Shown: positions 7,929 through 16,004 of the stretch, piece after piece
Numbering within the stretch: position 1 is the first letter of the stretch
How the letters are laid out: each line of letters opens with the position of its first letter
Source: 2-02-FULL-47-50 sp964479045
GTDB taxonomy: Bacteria; Pseudomonadota; Gammaproteobacteria; Eutrophobiales; Eutrophobiaceae
Reading direction: 5' to 3'
NCBI GenBank assembly: GCA_964479045.1
Contig: CAYZJI010000007.1
Span: forward strand, 38,137 to 102,136
Length of the DNA: 64,000 bases
Program-made: the position numbers and the translations under genes
The notes under the pieces: model-generated
Seen by the model: only the letters and a program-made list of their open reading frames with translations
The model's database searches: none
What the model was told of the DNA's origin: nothing

Positions 7929-8068
7929 AACTGGCCGAAAAACGTTATGAGCGCAGGCCAGACAAGGCGAAAACCGGCGAGAAAGCGGAGTGTACACGAT
8001 TAGTACATGAGCATTTCGAGCCGATTTTTAACGAAGTATGGCCCAGCGCAATAGTTTTTCGGCCAGTT
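7929..8068. mobile_element. 140-bp MITE-like element with terminal inverted repeats
   Basis: The element begins AACTGGCCGAAAAAC and ends with its near-complement GTTTTTCGGCCAGTT. A second, inner imperfect inverted repeat (GAGCGCAGGCCA against TATGGCCCAGCGC) continues the fold. There is no coding capacity. It fills the alaS-lysC spacer and ends 1 bp from the alaS stop codon. The layout is that of a non-autonomous miniature element that would fold into one long hairpin. Confidence 0.7.
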
Positions 8069-8069
8069 G

Positions 8070-10673
8070 TTAGCCGAGTTGCTGGCGGATCCACTCTGGA
8101 ACACTGGCCAGTGCTTCCGGCAGATGCGCCGGGTCGTTACCGCCAGCCTGGGCCAGATCAGGACGGCCACCACCTTTGCCGCCCACTTTCTGGGCCACAA
8201 AGTTGACCAGTTCTCCGGCTTTAATGCGGTCAGTCTTGTCCTTGGTCACCCCGGCCACCAGACTGACTTTGTTGCCCTCTACCGCTGCCAATATCAGGGC
8301 GGCACTGCCGAGTTTGTTTTTAAGCTGGTCTACCGTATCGCGCAGGGATTTGGCATCAGCCCCCTCAAGCATACGGGCAATGACCTTGATGCCATTTACA
8401 TCTATGGCATCTGCTGCCATATCATCACCGGCACTGCTGGCGAGTCTTGACTTGAGTTGTTCCAGTTCTTTTTCGAATTTGCGTAATTTATCCAGCTGTA
8501 CGGAAAGTTTGTTTTCCAGATTGTCTGCGTCTGTTTTGAGAAGGTCAGACAGATGATCAATCTTTTGCTGGTTCTGCTCGATCCAGGCCAGTGCACCTTC
8601 ACCGGTAACCGCTTCAATCCGGCGCACACCGGAAGCAATTCCACTTTCCGATATGATCTTCATGAGACCGATATCACCGGTGCGCTTGACGTGTGTACCA
8701 CCACAGAGTTCACAAGAAAAACTTCCGCCGATTTTGAGCACGCGCACCGTGTCCTGATATTTTTCGCCAAACAGAGACATCGCGCCTGATTTCAGCGCAT
8801 CCTCCAATGCCATCACATTGATCTCGGTTTCGACGTTTTCGAGAATCTTGTGATTGATCAGCCATTCAATCTTTTTGATCTCATCTTCAGTCAATGGCGC
8901 GGTATGAGCAAAATCAAAACGCAACCGATCCGGCGCTACCAGCGATCCTTTTTGCACCACATGGGTGCCCAGCACATAACGCAAGGCAGCGTGTAAAAGA
9001 TGGGTCGCGGAATGATTGCGTACGGTATTCAGGCGCGTGCGTTGATCCACTTTCGCAGTAATCTTCTGGCCCGGCCGTAATGTACCAGCCGTCAATTCGC
9101 CGATATGAATATGCGCCTTGCCCTGCTTCTGCGTATCGCGCACTTCAAATTTGATACCTTCCGCATGCAGATCACCCTGATCACCTACCTGCCCGCCGGA
9201 CTCGGCGTAGAACGGTGTAACATCCAGCACCACACCGCCGTGCTCTCCGGCCTTGATTTCAGAAACAGTACGGCCATCCTGATAAAGAGCAGTGACCGTA
9301 CATTCCTGTTCGAGAAATTCATATCCGCTGAATTCTGTGAGATGTTCAGCATCGGGAATGTTGGACAGATCCATTTCAAATTTGCTGGCGGCACGGGCGC
9401 GTTCGCGCTGTTCTTCCATGGCCGTATTGAAACCATCCATGTCGAGCGTAAGCCCACGTTCACGCGCAATGTCTGCGGTGAGATCGACCGGGAAACCGTA
9501 GGTGTCATAAAGTTTGAAAACTTCCACTCCCGGAATCTGTTTGCCTTTCATTCGGGCGACGGCACTTTCCAGGTGTTTAAGACCCTGCTCCAGCGTTTCA
9601 GCGAAACGTTCCTCTTCCTGTCTGAGTGCTTTCTCTACTGCATGTACAGCGTTATGCAATTCCGGATAGGCTGCACCCATGACGTCATCGAGTGGTTTTA
9701 CCAGTTGATAGAAGAAAGGTTCCGTCAATCCGAGTTTATGACCGTGGCGGATGGCACGGCGGATGATCCGGCGCAAGACATAACCGCGGCCTTCATTGGA
9801 CGGCATCACACCATCCGCAATCAGAAAAGCACAGGAGCGGATGTGATCGGCAATCACGCGCATGGAGGTGATCTCTGCTTTCGGATTGTTGACCAGCGCC
9901 TTGATAGCCTTGATCAGATGCTGGAACAGATCGATATCATAATTATTGTGTACACCCTGCATAACGGCTGCGATGCGTTCCAGTCCCATACCGGTATCCA
10001 CTGAAGGATGCGGGATCGGTGTCAATGTGCCGTTGCTGTCACGATTGAACTGGGTAAATACGAGGTTCCAGATTTCGATATAGCGATCACCTTCCGCATC
10101 GGCGCTGCCCGGAGGGCCGCCTGGAATCTTCGAACCATGATCATAAAAAATTTCACTGCTGGGCCCACAGGGGCCCGTGTCGCCCATCGCCCAGAAATTA
10201 TCTTTTTCACCACAGCGGCTGAAACGGTCTTTCGGTATGCCGATTTCCTTCAGCCAGATATCCGCCGCTTCATCATCATCCTCAAATACTGTGATCCACA
10301 ATTTTTCTTTGGGAATTTGCAGGACCCCGGTCAGAAACTCCCAGGCAAACTGGATCGCTTCACGTTTGAAATAATCACCAAAACTGAAATTGCCCAGCAT
10401 TTCAAAAAAGGTGTGATGGCGGGCCGTGTAACCCACATTTTCCAGATCATTATGTTTACCGCCAGCGCGCACACAACGTTGCGAACTGGTGGCGCGTTTG
10501 TAGCCCCGCTTGTCGATGCCGAGGAACACGTCCTTGAACTGCACCATGCCCGCGTTGGTAAACAATAATGTCGGATCATTGGCCGGCACGAGCGGACTGC
10601 TCGGCACCACCTCGTGGCCTCTGGATTTAAAATAATCCAGAAATAATTTTCGTATGTCGTTACTGGTTTTCAT
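8070..10673 (-). CDS. alaS: Alanyl-tRNA synthetase
   Basis: An 867-residue class II synthetase that charges tRNA-Ala. The N-terminal catalytic domain (to about 450) includes [20 protein letters not shown]. The editing domain carries zinc ligands in [12 protein letters not shown] (about residue 560) and CELCGGTHV (about 665). A C-terminal coiled-coil and C-Ala domain end with the glycine-rich [16 protein letters not shown] stretch. Length equals the usual 860-880. It stands between recX and lysC as in related genomes, but both spacers contain repeat elements. Confidence 0.98.
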   Translation of the reverse strand: MKTSNDIRKLFLDYFKSRGHEVVPSSPLVPANDPTLLFTNAGMVQFKDVFLGIDKRGYKRATSSQRCVRAGGKHNDLENVGYTARHHTFFEMLGNFSFGDYFKREAIQFAWEFLTGVLQIPKEKLWITVFEDDDEAADIWLKEIGIPKDRFSRCGEKDNFWAMGDTGPCGPSSEIFYDHGSKIPGGPPGSADAEGDRYIEIWNLVFTQFNRDSNGTLTPIPHPSVDTGMGLERIAAVMQGVHNNYDIDLFQHLIKAIKALVNNPKAEITSMRVIADHIRSCAFLIADGVMPSNEGRGYVLRRIIRRAIRHGHKLGLTEPFFYQLVKPLDDVMGAAYPELHNAVHAVEKALRQEEERFAETLEQGLKHLESAVARMKGKQIPGVEVFKLYDTYGFPVDLTADIARERGLTLDMDGFNTAMEEQRERARAASKFEMDLSNIPDAEHLTEFSGYEFLEQECTVTALYQDGRTVSEIKAGEHGGVVLDVTPFYAESGGQVGDQGDLHAEGIKFEVRDTQKQGKAHIHIGELTAGTLRPGQKITAKVDQRTRLNTVRNHSATHLLHAALRYVLGTHVVQKGSLVAPDRLRFDFAHTAPLTEDEIKKIEWLINHKILENVETEINVMALEDALKSGAMSLFGEKYQDTVRVLKIGGSFSCELCGGTHVKRTGDIGLMKIISESGIASGVRRIEAVTGEGALAWIEQNQQKIDHLSDLLKTDADNLENKLSVQLDKLRKFEKELEQLKSRLASSAGDDMAADAIDVNGIKVIARMLEGADAKSLRDTVDQLKNKLGSAALILAAVEGNKVSLVAGVTKDKTDRIKAGELVNFVAQKVGGKGGGRPDLAQAGGNDPAHLPEALASVPEWIRQQLG

Positions 10674-10995
10674 TGACGATATATAGTTTGTGAAACCTCT
10701 GACAAGTCCGTCTTGGACTTATCAGAGGACGAAAAACAAAAATGTGATTTTTGTTTTTCTTACATTGGTTCAATTGCTTGCGCAATCGAACAATGGCAAT
10801 GCATCCATGCATCGCATGGAAACTCTGCTTTTGCAGAGTTTCCTTATGAATCAGTGTTGACCCGCCAATGCGCCAGTCGCTGCCATTGTATCGGCCGCCG
10901 CATCATCCGGGCGGTTCAAGTCTGGGTGTGGAGTTTATATGAAATAGGCGGGCAATCGAGCATTTTTTAATCAAATCAGCTATAAAGACCCCTGT
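10674..10995. other. alaS-recX spacer, 322 bp without a gene
   Basis: The spacer holds multi-hairpin repeat copy A (10696-10843). The remaining 150 bp to recX (10844-10995) show no gene and no clear repeat. They should contain any promoter specific to alaS, but I could not identify a convincing one. Confidence 0.6.
10696..10843. repeat. Multi-hairpin repeat, copy A
   Basis: Five consecutive hairpins: an outer CTCTGA/TCAGAG pair around AAGTCC/GGACTT; a 13-bp A/T-rich stem (GAAAAACAAAAAT with loop GTG); an imperfect stem around CAATTGC-TTGC-GCAATCG; GCAATGCATCCATGCATCGC; and GGAAACTCTGC-TTTT-GCAGAGTTTCC. Copies B (11446) and C (50221) have the same order and the same connecting sequences (GGACG, CTTACA, ATGG). 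Stem sequences differ between copies but remain complementary. Confidence 0.85.
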
Positions 10996-11433
10996 TCATT
11001 CTTTCAGTATCCGGCTGATGACTTCGCTGCCAAAACCGCGGCTGTAAAGAAAGCGGGATTGTTTTGCCTTGCCCGGAAGATCACCCGGAATGATTTTGCC
11101 GAATTTTTTTGCCCTTGCATCTTCCGCCAGCGCGTGCCAGTCAACCGAACCTGAATACAGGAAAGTATGGATCACGTCATGTTCCACACCACGCTGCCGC
11201 AACTCCTGTTCGATTTTGATCGGACCCTGCCCCTTGTTGATCCGGTGGTGAACAAAACTTTCGGTAAACCGTTCATCACTCTGCAACCCTTCCTGTGTAA
11301 GTTTCTCCAGCAATTCATTAATCAGGACATCATCTTTACAGGTGCGCGCGAGTTTATATTTCAGTTCCTTGCGGCTGTGTTCCCGGTTTGCCAGGAAGTC
11401 ACAGGCACGCTGTAAAACTTCCTGGCGTTCCAT
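10996..11433 (-). CDS. recX: Regulatory protein RecX
   Basis: A 145-residue modulator that binds RecA filaments and limits recombinase activity. It shows the three-helix repeats of the family: ACDFLANREHSRKELKYKL near the start, then the ERFTESFVHHRINKGQGPIKIEQELRQRG region, then the SRFLYSRGFGSEVISRIL end. Length is typical (about 150). It lies downstream of recA in the same orientation; the 160-bp spacer is almost wholly repeat copy B, which could affect recX expression from the recA transcript. Confidence 0.94.
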   Translation of the reverse strand: MERQEVLQRACDFLANREHSRKELKYKLARTCKDDVLINELLEKLTQEGLQSDERFTESFVHHRINKGQGPIKIEQELRQRGVEHDVIHTFLYSGSVDWHALAEDARAKKFGKIIPGDLPGKAKQSRFLYSRGFGSEVISRILKE

Positions 11434-11445
11434 AATCTAGGCAAT

Positions 11446-11593
11446 CTCTGAATAAGTCCATCCAGGACTTATCAGAGGACGAAAAGCAAAAATGCGATTT
11501 TTGCTTTTCTTACATTCATCAAATGCTTGCGCATTTGATGAATGGCAATACATCCCTGTATCGCGGGAAGCTCTGCACTTGTGCAGTGCTTCC
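11446..11593. repeat. Multi-hairpin repeat, copy B (recA-recX spacer)
   Basis: This copy has the same five-hairpin order as copy A and starts directly at the recA stop codon. Paired differences from copy A include GAAAAGC/GCTTTTC for GAAAAAC/GTTTTTC in hairpin 2, a perfect 12-bp TTCATCAAATGC stem in hairpin 3, GCAATACA/TGTATCGC in hairpin 4, and GGAAGC...GCTTCC with CTGCAC/GTGCAG in hairpin 5. It would be transcribed whenever recA is. Confidence 0.85.
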
Positions 11594-12649
11594 TCAGGCA
11601 ATGATTTCTTCTTCATCTTCTTCTGCCGCCGCATTGATCACAGGAACAGCCGGCAGCAGCTTTGCTCTGATTTTTGTTTCGATCTCATGGGCGACTTCCG
11701 GGTTCTCTTTCAGATAGGCACGGACATTGTCTTTGCCCTGACCGATACGTTCACCGTTATAGGTATACCACGCGCCGGATTTTTCAATAATCTCTTCCTT
11801 CACGCCCAGATCGATGATTTCACCCTCACGGGAAATGCCTTCGTCGTAAAGAATATCAAACTCAGCCTGTTTGAACGGCGGCGCCACCTTGTTCTTGACC
11901 ACCTTGACCCGGGTTTCATTACCAATCACTTCTTCACCTTTCTTGATGGAGCCGATACGGCGGATATCCAGGCGCACTGACGCATAGAACTTCAGCGCAT
12001 TACCGCCGGTGGTGGTTTCCGGGTTGCCGAACATGACACCAATCTTCATGCGGATCTGGTTAATAAAGATCACACAGCAGTTTGCGCGCTTGATATTACC
12101 GGTGAGTTTTCTCAGGGCCTGTGACATCAGACGTGCCGCAAGACCCATATGCGAATCGCCCATCTCACCTTCGATTTCTGCTTTAGGCACCAACGCGGCC
12201 ACCGAGTCGATCACCACCAGTTCCACCGCACCGCTGCGGACCAGCATGTCGCAGATTTCCAGCGCCTGTTCACCGGTGTCCGGTTGTGACACCAGTAGTT
12301 CATTGATATTTACTCCGAGTTTCTCGGCATAGATCGGGTCCAGCGCATGTTCCGCATCAATGAACGCACAGGTCTTGCCCTGCTTCTGCGCTTCAGCAAT
12401 CGCAGACAACGATAATGTCGTTTTACCGGAGGATTCCGGTCCATAGATTTCAACGATACGACCATAGGGCAGCCCGCCGGCACCGAGTGCAATATCGAGG
12501 CCCAGCGATCCACTGCTCACCGTTGGAATTTTGGCAACCGGCTGGTCACCCATCTTCATCACAGAACCTTTGCCAAATTGTTTTTCAATCTGGCTCAAGG
12601 CCATCGATAGTGCCCGTTTCTTGTCTTCTTCAAAGTTCGCAGTTGCCAT
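11594..12649 (-). CDS. recA: Recombinase RecA
   Basis: A 351-residue ATP-dependent strand-exchange protein and SOS coprotease. The Walker A motif GPESSGKT is at about residue 67, Walker [12 protein letters not shown] at about 140, and the [18 protein letters not shown]-binding loop at about 198. The C-terminal tail is strongly acidic (EEDEEEIIA), as in E. coli. A strong sigma-70 promoter lies upstream (12720-12748). No good match to the gammaproteobacterial LexA box was found there. A WYL regulator is encoded divergently. Confidence 0.98.
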   Translation of the reverse strand: MATANFEEDKKRALSMALSQIEKQFGKGSVMKMGDQPVAKIPTVSSGSLGLDIALGAGGLPYGRIVEIYGPESSGKTTLSLSAIAEAQKQGKTCAFIDAEHALDPIYAEKLGVNINELLVSQPDTGEQALEICDMLVRSGAVELVVIDSVAALVPKAEIEGEMGDSHMGLAARLMSQALRKLTGNIKRANCCVIFINQIRMKIGVMFGNPETTTGGNALKFYASVRLDIRRIGSIKKGEEVIGNETRVKVVKNKVAPPFKQAEFDILYDEGISREGEIIDLGVKEEIIEKSGAWYTYNGERIGQGKDNVRAYLKENPEVAHEIETKIRAKLLPAVPVINAAAEEDEEEIIA

Positions 12650-12719
12650 CTTGTTTCTCCCTTTCAGTTAAATGTGCTCACGAATGTGGGCTACCCCACG
12701 AATAACCCTGTTGACGGAA

Positions 12720-12748
12720 ACTATAGGCAATACTTTTAACAATGTCAA
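12720..12748 (-). promoter_or_regulatory. recA sigma-70 promoter
   Basis: On the minus strand TTGACA (12748-12743) is separated by 17 bp from TATAGT (12725-12720), close to the ideal sigma-70 promoter. The ATG of recA lies about 70 nt downstream, after GGGAG. The upstream flank is very A/T-rich and might also serve as an UP element. The nearest LexA-like sequence is TAGT-N8-ACAG overlapping the -10, two mismatches from CTGT-N8-ACAG. Confidence 0.8.
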
Positions 12749-12781
12749 TATTTTTTACTATGTTAGTATTTTTTACTATAT
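12728..12781. promoter_or_regulatory. Three 18-bp tandem repeats in the recA/WYL promoter region
   Basis: The units begin at 12728, 12746 and 12764, each exactly 18 bp, with consensus YARTAYTTTTTACTATGT. The third contains the dyad TAGTA-N5-TACTA. The first fills the spacer of the recA promoter, the second overlaps its -35, and the third lies upstream and overlaps a TATAAT (12779-12784) that may be the -10 for the WYL gene. The layout is that of a regulator-binding array acting on both genes; the regulator is inferred. Confidence 0.6.
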
Positions 12782-12841
12782 AATACATTTTAATCAGGTT
12801 TTACAAGCTCCTGTATACTGGCCGAATTCAGAGCAAAAACA

Positions 12842-13714
12842 ATGCTTAACGAGATTAAATGGGCAACCCGACAGCGGCTCGAATATATCGAGCTGATGGC
12901 CTATTACACCGGTCTGGTGACCCGTAGCGGACTGGCCAAGGCCTTTGGCATCTCGGATGCGGCCGCCACCAAGGACTTGAAGCTGTATACCGATATCGCC
13001 CCGGAAAACCTGGTTTACCGGCATACGGTGTTTGGGTTCGTGCCTACTGCGAGCTTCAGGGAAGTGTTTGCGGATTTATCCCCGGCCACCGTCCTGCCCA
13101 TGATAGAGGCCAATCTGACCGTGGTGGGAGGCCCGAGCCGGGACAATGCGGTATTTGGAATTCCGGTGGCGAGCCTCGCACTTCCAAACCGCCTGCCGGA
13201 CAAACCGGTACTGGCGCAGGTCACGCGGGCGATCCACAACCAGAAAAAACTCAGGGTAAATTACCATTCACTCTCAAAACGCACGGCTGAACAACAAAGA
13301 ATTATTGAACCCCATTCACTGGTGAACACCGGCTTCCGCTGGCATGTACGTGCCTACAATGAAGAGACGTTTGATTTTCGCGATTTCGTGCTCTCGCGGT
13401 TTGAAGATGCGCAATGCCTCGATGATGCGGCGGAATCCAGCGCGCAATACGATGATGACTGGGTGGAGATCATTACCCTGCACCTCGCCCCGCATCCGAA
13501 ACTGGATGAGAAAAACAAAACCAGCCTGTTGATCGACTATGGCGGGAAAGAGGGAATGATTGAAATCAAAATCCGGCGGGCTTTAATCGGCTACCTGCTA
13601 CAACAACTCTCGGTGGATACCACCAAGGATCAATCACTCAATCCCAATAAGTACCAGTTAATCATTCTTAACCGCGACGAAATCGAACCGTTTGCTAGTT
13701 GGGCGTTTAATTAA
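12842..13714 (+). CDS. WYL-domain transcriptional regulator (BrxR/CapW-like)
   Basis: A 290-residue DNA-binding protein. The N-terminal winged helix (about residues 8-60) includes ARAFGISDAAATKDLK-like text (here AKAFGISDAAATKDLK). A WYL domain follows at about 120-205, with the ligand-pocket signature in HSLVNTGFRWHVRAYN. A C-terminal WCX-type region ends the protein. The architecture and wording match the family of BrxR and CapW, single-protein repressors usually found beside BREX or CBASS anti-phage loci. No defence genes lie here; the gene is divergent from recA instead. WYL proteins elsewhere (PafBC, DriD) control DNA-damage genes without LexA. Confidence 0.85.
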   Translation: MLNEIKWATRQRLEYIELMAYYTGLVTRSGLAKAFGISDAAATKDLKLYTDIAPENLVYRHTVFGFVPTASFREVFADLSPATVLPMIEANLTVVGGPSRDNAVFGIPVASLALPNRLPDKPVLAQVTRAIHNQKKLRVNYHSLSKRTAEQQRIIEPHSLVNTGFRWHVRAYNEETFDFRDFVLSRFEDAQCLDDAAESSAQYDDDWVEIITLHLAPHPKLDEKNKTSLLIDYGGKEGMIEIKIRRALIGYLLQQLSVDTTKDQSLNPNKYQLIILNRDEIEPFASWAFN

Positions 13715-13720
13715 TAATTG

Positions 13721-13783
13721 GGAGAACGATTAAACTCATGGGCAGCGGCAAAGGAGCCGTCCATGTGGAGTGATTTGTTAGCC
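13721..13783 (-). other. attC-like recombination site (cassette 3' end)
   Basis: On the minus strand GGCTAAC opens and GTTCTCC closes a 63-bp imperfect palindrome with inner stems CATGG/CCATG and CGGC/GCCG and bulged arms. The stop codon of the small membrane gene (TAA, 13780-13778) lies inside the opening GGCTAAC, as in integron cassettes. The closing triplet GTT is right, but the rest departs from GTTRRRY, so the site may be degenerate. It begins 7 bp after the WYL stop codon. Confidence 0.55.
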
Positions 13784-14104
13784 ATACTTAAAATGTTCAT
13801 AAAAATATAATACTGAAATTATACAAATTGTTATTAATATTGGCATTGATGTGAATACAACTGCACCTAATTCTTTCTTTCTCTTAAAGCATATCCAAGC
13901 CAGGATTGTGAACACAATTATCCAAATAGGGTATGACCATATGCCTAATACTAACAAGAACGGCCAGTAAGAATGATAAGTTTCTTGGGATGCATATCCA
14001 CCGCCAGCCATTATCGCTACAAATAGCCAAGGACCTAGTGAGAATAAATAAACTAACTGAGTAGAGAACAACCAAAATAAAACAGTTTTATTCCGTGTTA
14101 GCAT
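13778..14104 (-). CDS. Cassette-borne membrane protein of unknown function
   Basis: A 108-residue hydrophobic protein with three or four transmembrane helices, aromatic-rich (Trp, Tyr, Phe) with a short lysine/arginine loop (CFKRKKE). Its base composition is clearly more A/T-rich than neighbouring genes, suggesting transfer. The ATG at 14104 follows AGGT with 7-nt spacing and is preferred over the ATG at 14128, which adds eight residues. The 11-bp inverted repeat GTTAGCCATAC / GTATGGCTAAC brackets the gene, and its stop overlaps an attC-like site. No family is recognised. Confidence 0.7.
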   Translation of the reverse strand: MLTRNKTVLFWLFSTQLVYLFSLGPWLFVAIMAGGGYASQETYHSYWPFLLVLGIWSYPIWIIVFTILAWICFKRKKELGAVVFTSMPILITICIISVLYFYEHFKYG

Positions 14105-14136
14105 TGAATTACCTATTGATACAGCCATGTGTGTAT

Positions 14137-14180
14137 GGCTAACTAGGCACTATGGAGCCAAAAGCTCCTTAATGTTATAT
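14137..14180 (-). other. Second cassette boundary, attC/attI-like
   Basis: On the minus strand an imperfect palindrome from ATATAAC to GTTAGCC encloses a hairpin with GGAGC/GCTCC. The GTTAGCC would be the recombination point upstream of the cassette gene. At 44 bp it is shorter than known attC sites, so it may be a deleted attC or a secondary site. Confidence 0.4.
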
Positions 14181-14264
14181 AGGGAATTGGGGCAGGCATT
14201 TTGAAAATCTCCTTATTATCAAATGACTAGGTAACTGTAGCGGATCTCGTTTCTGATATCCAGC

Positions 14265-14337
14265 CGTCATGCCGGGCCTGACCCGGCATCCAGTAGATAA
14301 TTGTTTTGACTGGATTCCGGCTTTCGCCGGAATGACG
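14265..14337. repeat. Dispersed repeat with inverted ends
   Basis: CGTCATGCCGGGCCTGACCC...GGATTCCGGCTTTCGCCGG...ATGACG: two hairpins facing each other with complementary outer ends (CGTCAT/ATGACG) and CCAG/CTGG inner pairs. This resembles a repeat seen between genes in many proteobacteria. The surrounding 14181-14420 has no gene. A worn relative may be present at 47680-47745. Confidence 0.65.
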
Positions 14338-14420
14338 AATTTTTCCAAAACCAGGGATATTTATCTCAATCATCAATTTTGAGACAGGCTCTAATAGAGA
14401 CGTTTTGAAAATTCTGGAAT

Positions 14421-14939
14421 TCAATTATTTTTCAAAGGCCATTCCTGTATCACCTGATATTCAGCACCACTTTCATTTGCTTTAGAAACTACCAGCACAA
14501 AACTGTTTACCTGCCATGGGATATGCAATGCCTTGTTCGGAATGATGACTTCTTTTACCTTTCTGGCAATGGTGACGTGCGGTTGATATTCACGTTTATC
14601 GGTTGTCAGCCCCTGTTTTTTGACACACTTTTTAATCGATTTGACCAGCCGGGTTAATTCCTTAGGGATATGCATGGTACCGATCCAGAGGATTTGCGGT
14701 TTGCGCCACCAGCCGATTTTTGTCAGTTCGATCTCGAAGGGTTCTAATTCCAGTTTGTTTATTTTTTCGATCAGGGCTTCCCGATCTTCCGCTGAAACTT
14801 CGCCGAGAAATTCCAGTGTGATATGCAGACTGGATTTTTTGACGGGTTTTATATTCTGCTGTTTGAATTGGCTTGCAACTTCATCAATCTGGTTTCGAGT
14901 GTCATCCTTCGGCCAGAGTGCAAAAAACAGTCTCGCCAT
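14421..14939 (-). CDS. thpR: RNA 2',3'-cyclic phosphodiesterase
   Basis: A 172-residue member of the 2H phosphoesterase superfamily, formerly called 2'-5' RNA ligase. Both catalytic H-x-T motifs are present: HITLEF at about residue 40 and HVTIAR at about residue 124. It opens RLFFALWP, typical of the family. The ATG at 14939 lies 8 nt after the pncC stop, with GAGGG inside the pncC end; a TTG four codons earlier is less likely. pncC, tadA and this gene appear co-transcribed. Confidence 0.93.
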   Translation of the reverse strand: MARLFFALWPKDDTRNQIDEVASQFKQQNIKPVKKSSLHITLEFLGEVSAEDREALIEKINKLELEPFEIELTKIGWWRKPQILWIGTMHIPKELTRLVKSIKKCVKKQGLTTDKREYQPHVTIARKVKEVIIPNKALHIPWQVNSFVLVVSKANESGAEYQVIQEWPLKNN

Positions 14940-14947
14940 AATGCAAA

Positions 14948-15442
14948 TCAACCCTCAAGGTGATCCAGTAATCCTTGCAGCGCCATCAAACAGGCTTGAT
15001 GCCGGATGTGCAGGCGATCGCCTTTGAATACCGTTCTCGCGGAACGTGTTTCCATGCTGCGTTGTGACCATGCAAAACATACCGTACCAACCGGTTTATC
15101 GTCTGATCCGCCATCCGGCCCGGCAATGCCGGTGATGGAAACGCTGATATTGGCATGACTGTTATCCAGTGCACCTTCCGCCATGGCCACAGCCGTTTTT
15201 TCACTGACAGCACCATATTGCTGAAGGATCTCGAATGATATGCCCAACAGTTCCTGCTTGGATTCATTGGAATAGGTGACAAACCCGCGTTCAAACCAGT
15301 TGGAACTGCCCGGGATGCGTGTGATGATTTCGGCAAGACCGCCGCCTGTGCAGGATTCCGCGGTAACGAGCTTCAGGTTCTGATCCAGAAGCATTTTACC
15401 GAGACGTTCCGCCTGTGTTTCGATAAATGCGTTGTCCATCAT
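14948..15442 (-). CDS. pncC: Nicotinamide-nucleotide amidase (CinA C-terminal family)
   Basis: A 164-residue enzyme that converts NMN to nicotinate mononucleotide in the pyridine nucleotide cycle. The family signature LVTAESCTGGGLAEIIT near residue 25 and SVSITGIAGPDGGSDDKPVGTV near residue 100 are intact. It is the short form without the MoCF-like domain. The ATG at 15442 lies immediately after the tadA stop, so coupling with tadA is likely. In many gammaproteobacteria this gene sits just upstream of recA; here the WYL gene and cassette lie between them and it is on the same strand. Confidence 0.93.
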   Translation of the reverse strand: MMDNAFIETQAERLGKMLLDQNLKLVTAESCTGGGLAEIITRIPGSSNWFERGFVTYSNESKQELLGISFEILQQYGAVSEKTAVAMAEGALDNSHANISVSITGIAGPDGGSDDKPVGTVCFAWSQRSMETRSARTVFKGDRLHIRHQACLMALQGLLDHLEG

Positions 15443-15443
15443 T

Positions 15444-15890
15444 TCAGCGCTTCTTTTTGAAAAAATTCTGCAACATTGTTGCACACTCAGTTTGCATGAC
15501 GCCGCGCGTGATTTCACAGCGATGATTCAACTGATCGGTTTCCAGAATATTGAATATGCTCCCAGCCGCACCGGCTTTCGGATCATCTGCACCATAAACA
15601 ACTCTCGCGACTCGCGCATGAACAATAGCGCCGGCACACATGGCGCAGGGTTCCAGAGTTACATACAAGGTGGAATCGGTGAGACGATAATTTTTCAGCC
15701 GTTCTCCGGCCGCACGCAAGGTAATCATTTCGGCATGCGCAGATGGATCATGGCGCGTGATTGGCTGGTTCCAGCCTTCAGCTATGATTTCATTATTTAA
15801 AACAAGAACAGCACCGACCGGCACTTCACCGAGTTCCTCGGCATGACGCGCAAGGTCCAGTGCGCGTTGCATCCAGTGTTCATCGTTCAT
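15444..15890 (-). CDS. tadA: tRNA-specific adenosine deaminase TadA
   Basis: A 148-residue zinc enzyme that converts A34 to inosine in tRNA-Arg(ACG). The catalytic HAEMI motif is at about residue 54 and the PCAMCAGAIVHARV zinc motif at about residue 84. Length is typical. Its substrate tRNA gene is present at 5485-5561. Just upstream of the ATG lies a heptamer repeat, so the promoter region is unusual. The gene is followed without gap by pncC. Confidence 0.96.
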   Translation of the reverse strand: MNDEHWMQRALDLARHAEELGEVPVGAVLVLNNEIIAEGWNQPITRHDPSAHAEMITLRAAGERLKNYRLTDSTLYVTLEPCAMCAGAIVHARVARVVYGADDPKAGAAGSIFNILETDQLNHRCEITRGVMQTECATMLQNFFKKKR

Positions 15891-16003
15891 GGTGATTGGT
15901 GATTGGTGATTGGTGATTGGTGATTGGTGATTGGTGATTGGTGATTAAAATATATGATGGGCTATGTTTTACTAATCACCAATTACTATTCACTAATCAC
16001 CGA
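15891..16003. repeat. GTGATTG heptamer array and inverted partner
   Basis: About seven tandem copies of the heptamer GTGATTG start one base after the tadA ATG complement (15891-15946). After about 25 bp of A/T-rich sequence comes an inverted, worn series (TAATCACCAATTACTATTCACTAATCACC, 15970-16003 region). The two halves could fold into a long hairpin between guaA and tadA. Confidence 0.85.
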
Positions 16004-16004
16004 C

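Noticed and set aside
9105..10568. Long plus-strand frames opposite alaS
   Set aside because: They are antisense to a complete alanyl-tRNA synthetase and show no family features.
12709..12730. LexA box at the recA promoter
   Set aside because: The best match, TAGT-N8-ACAG, has two mismatches in the four-base left half and is not accepted as a LexA site.
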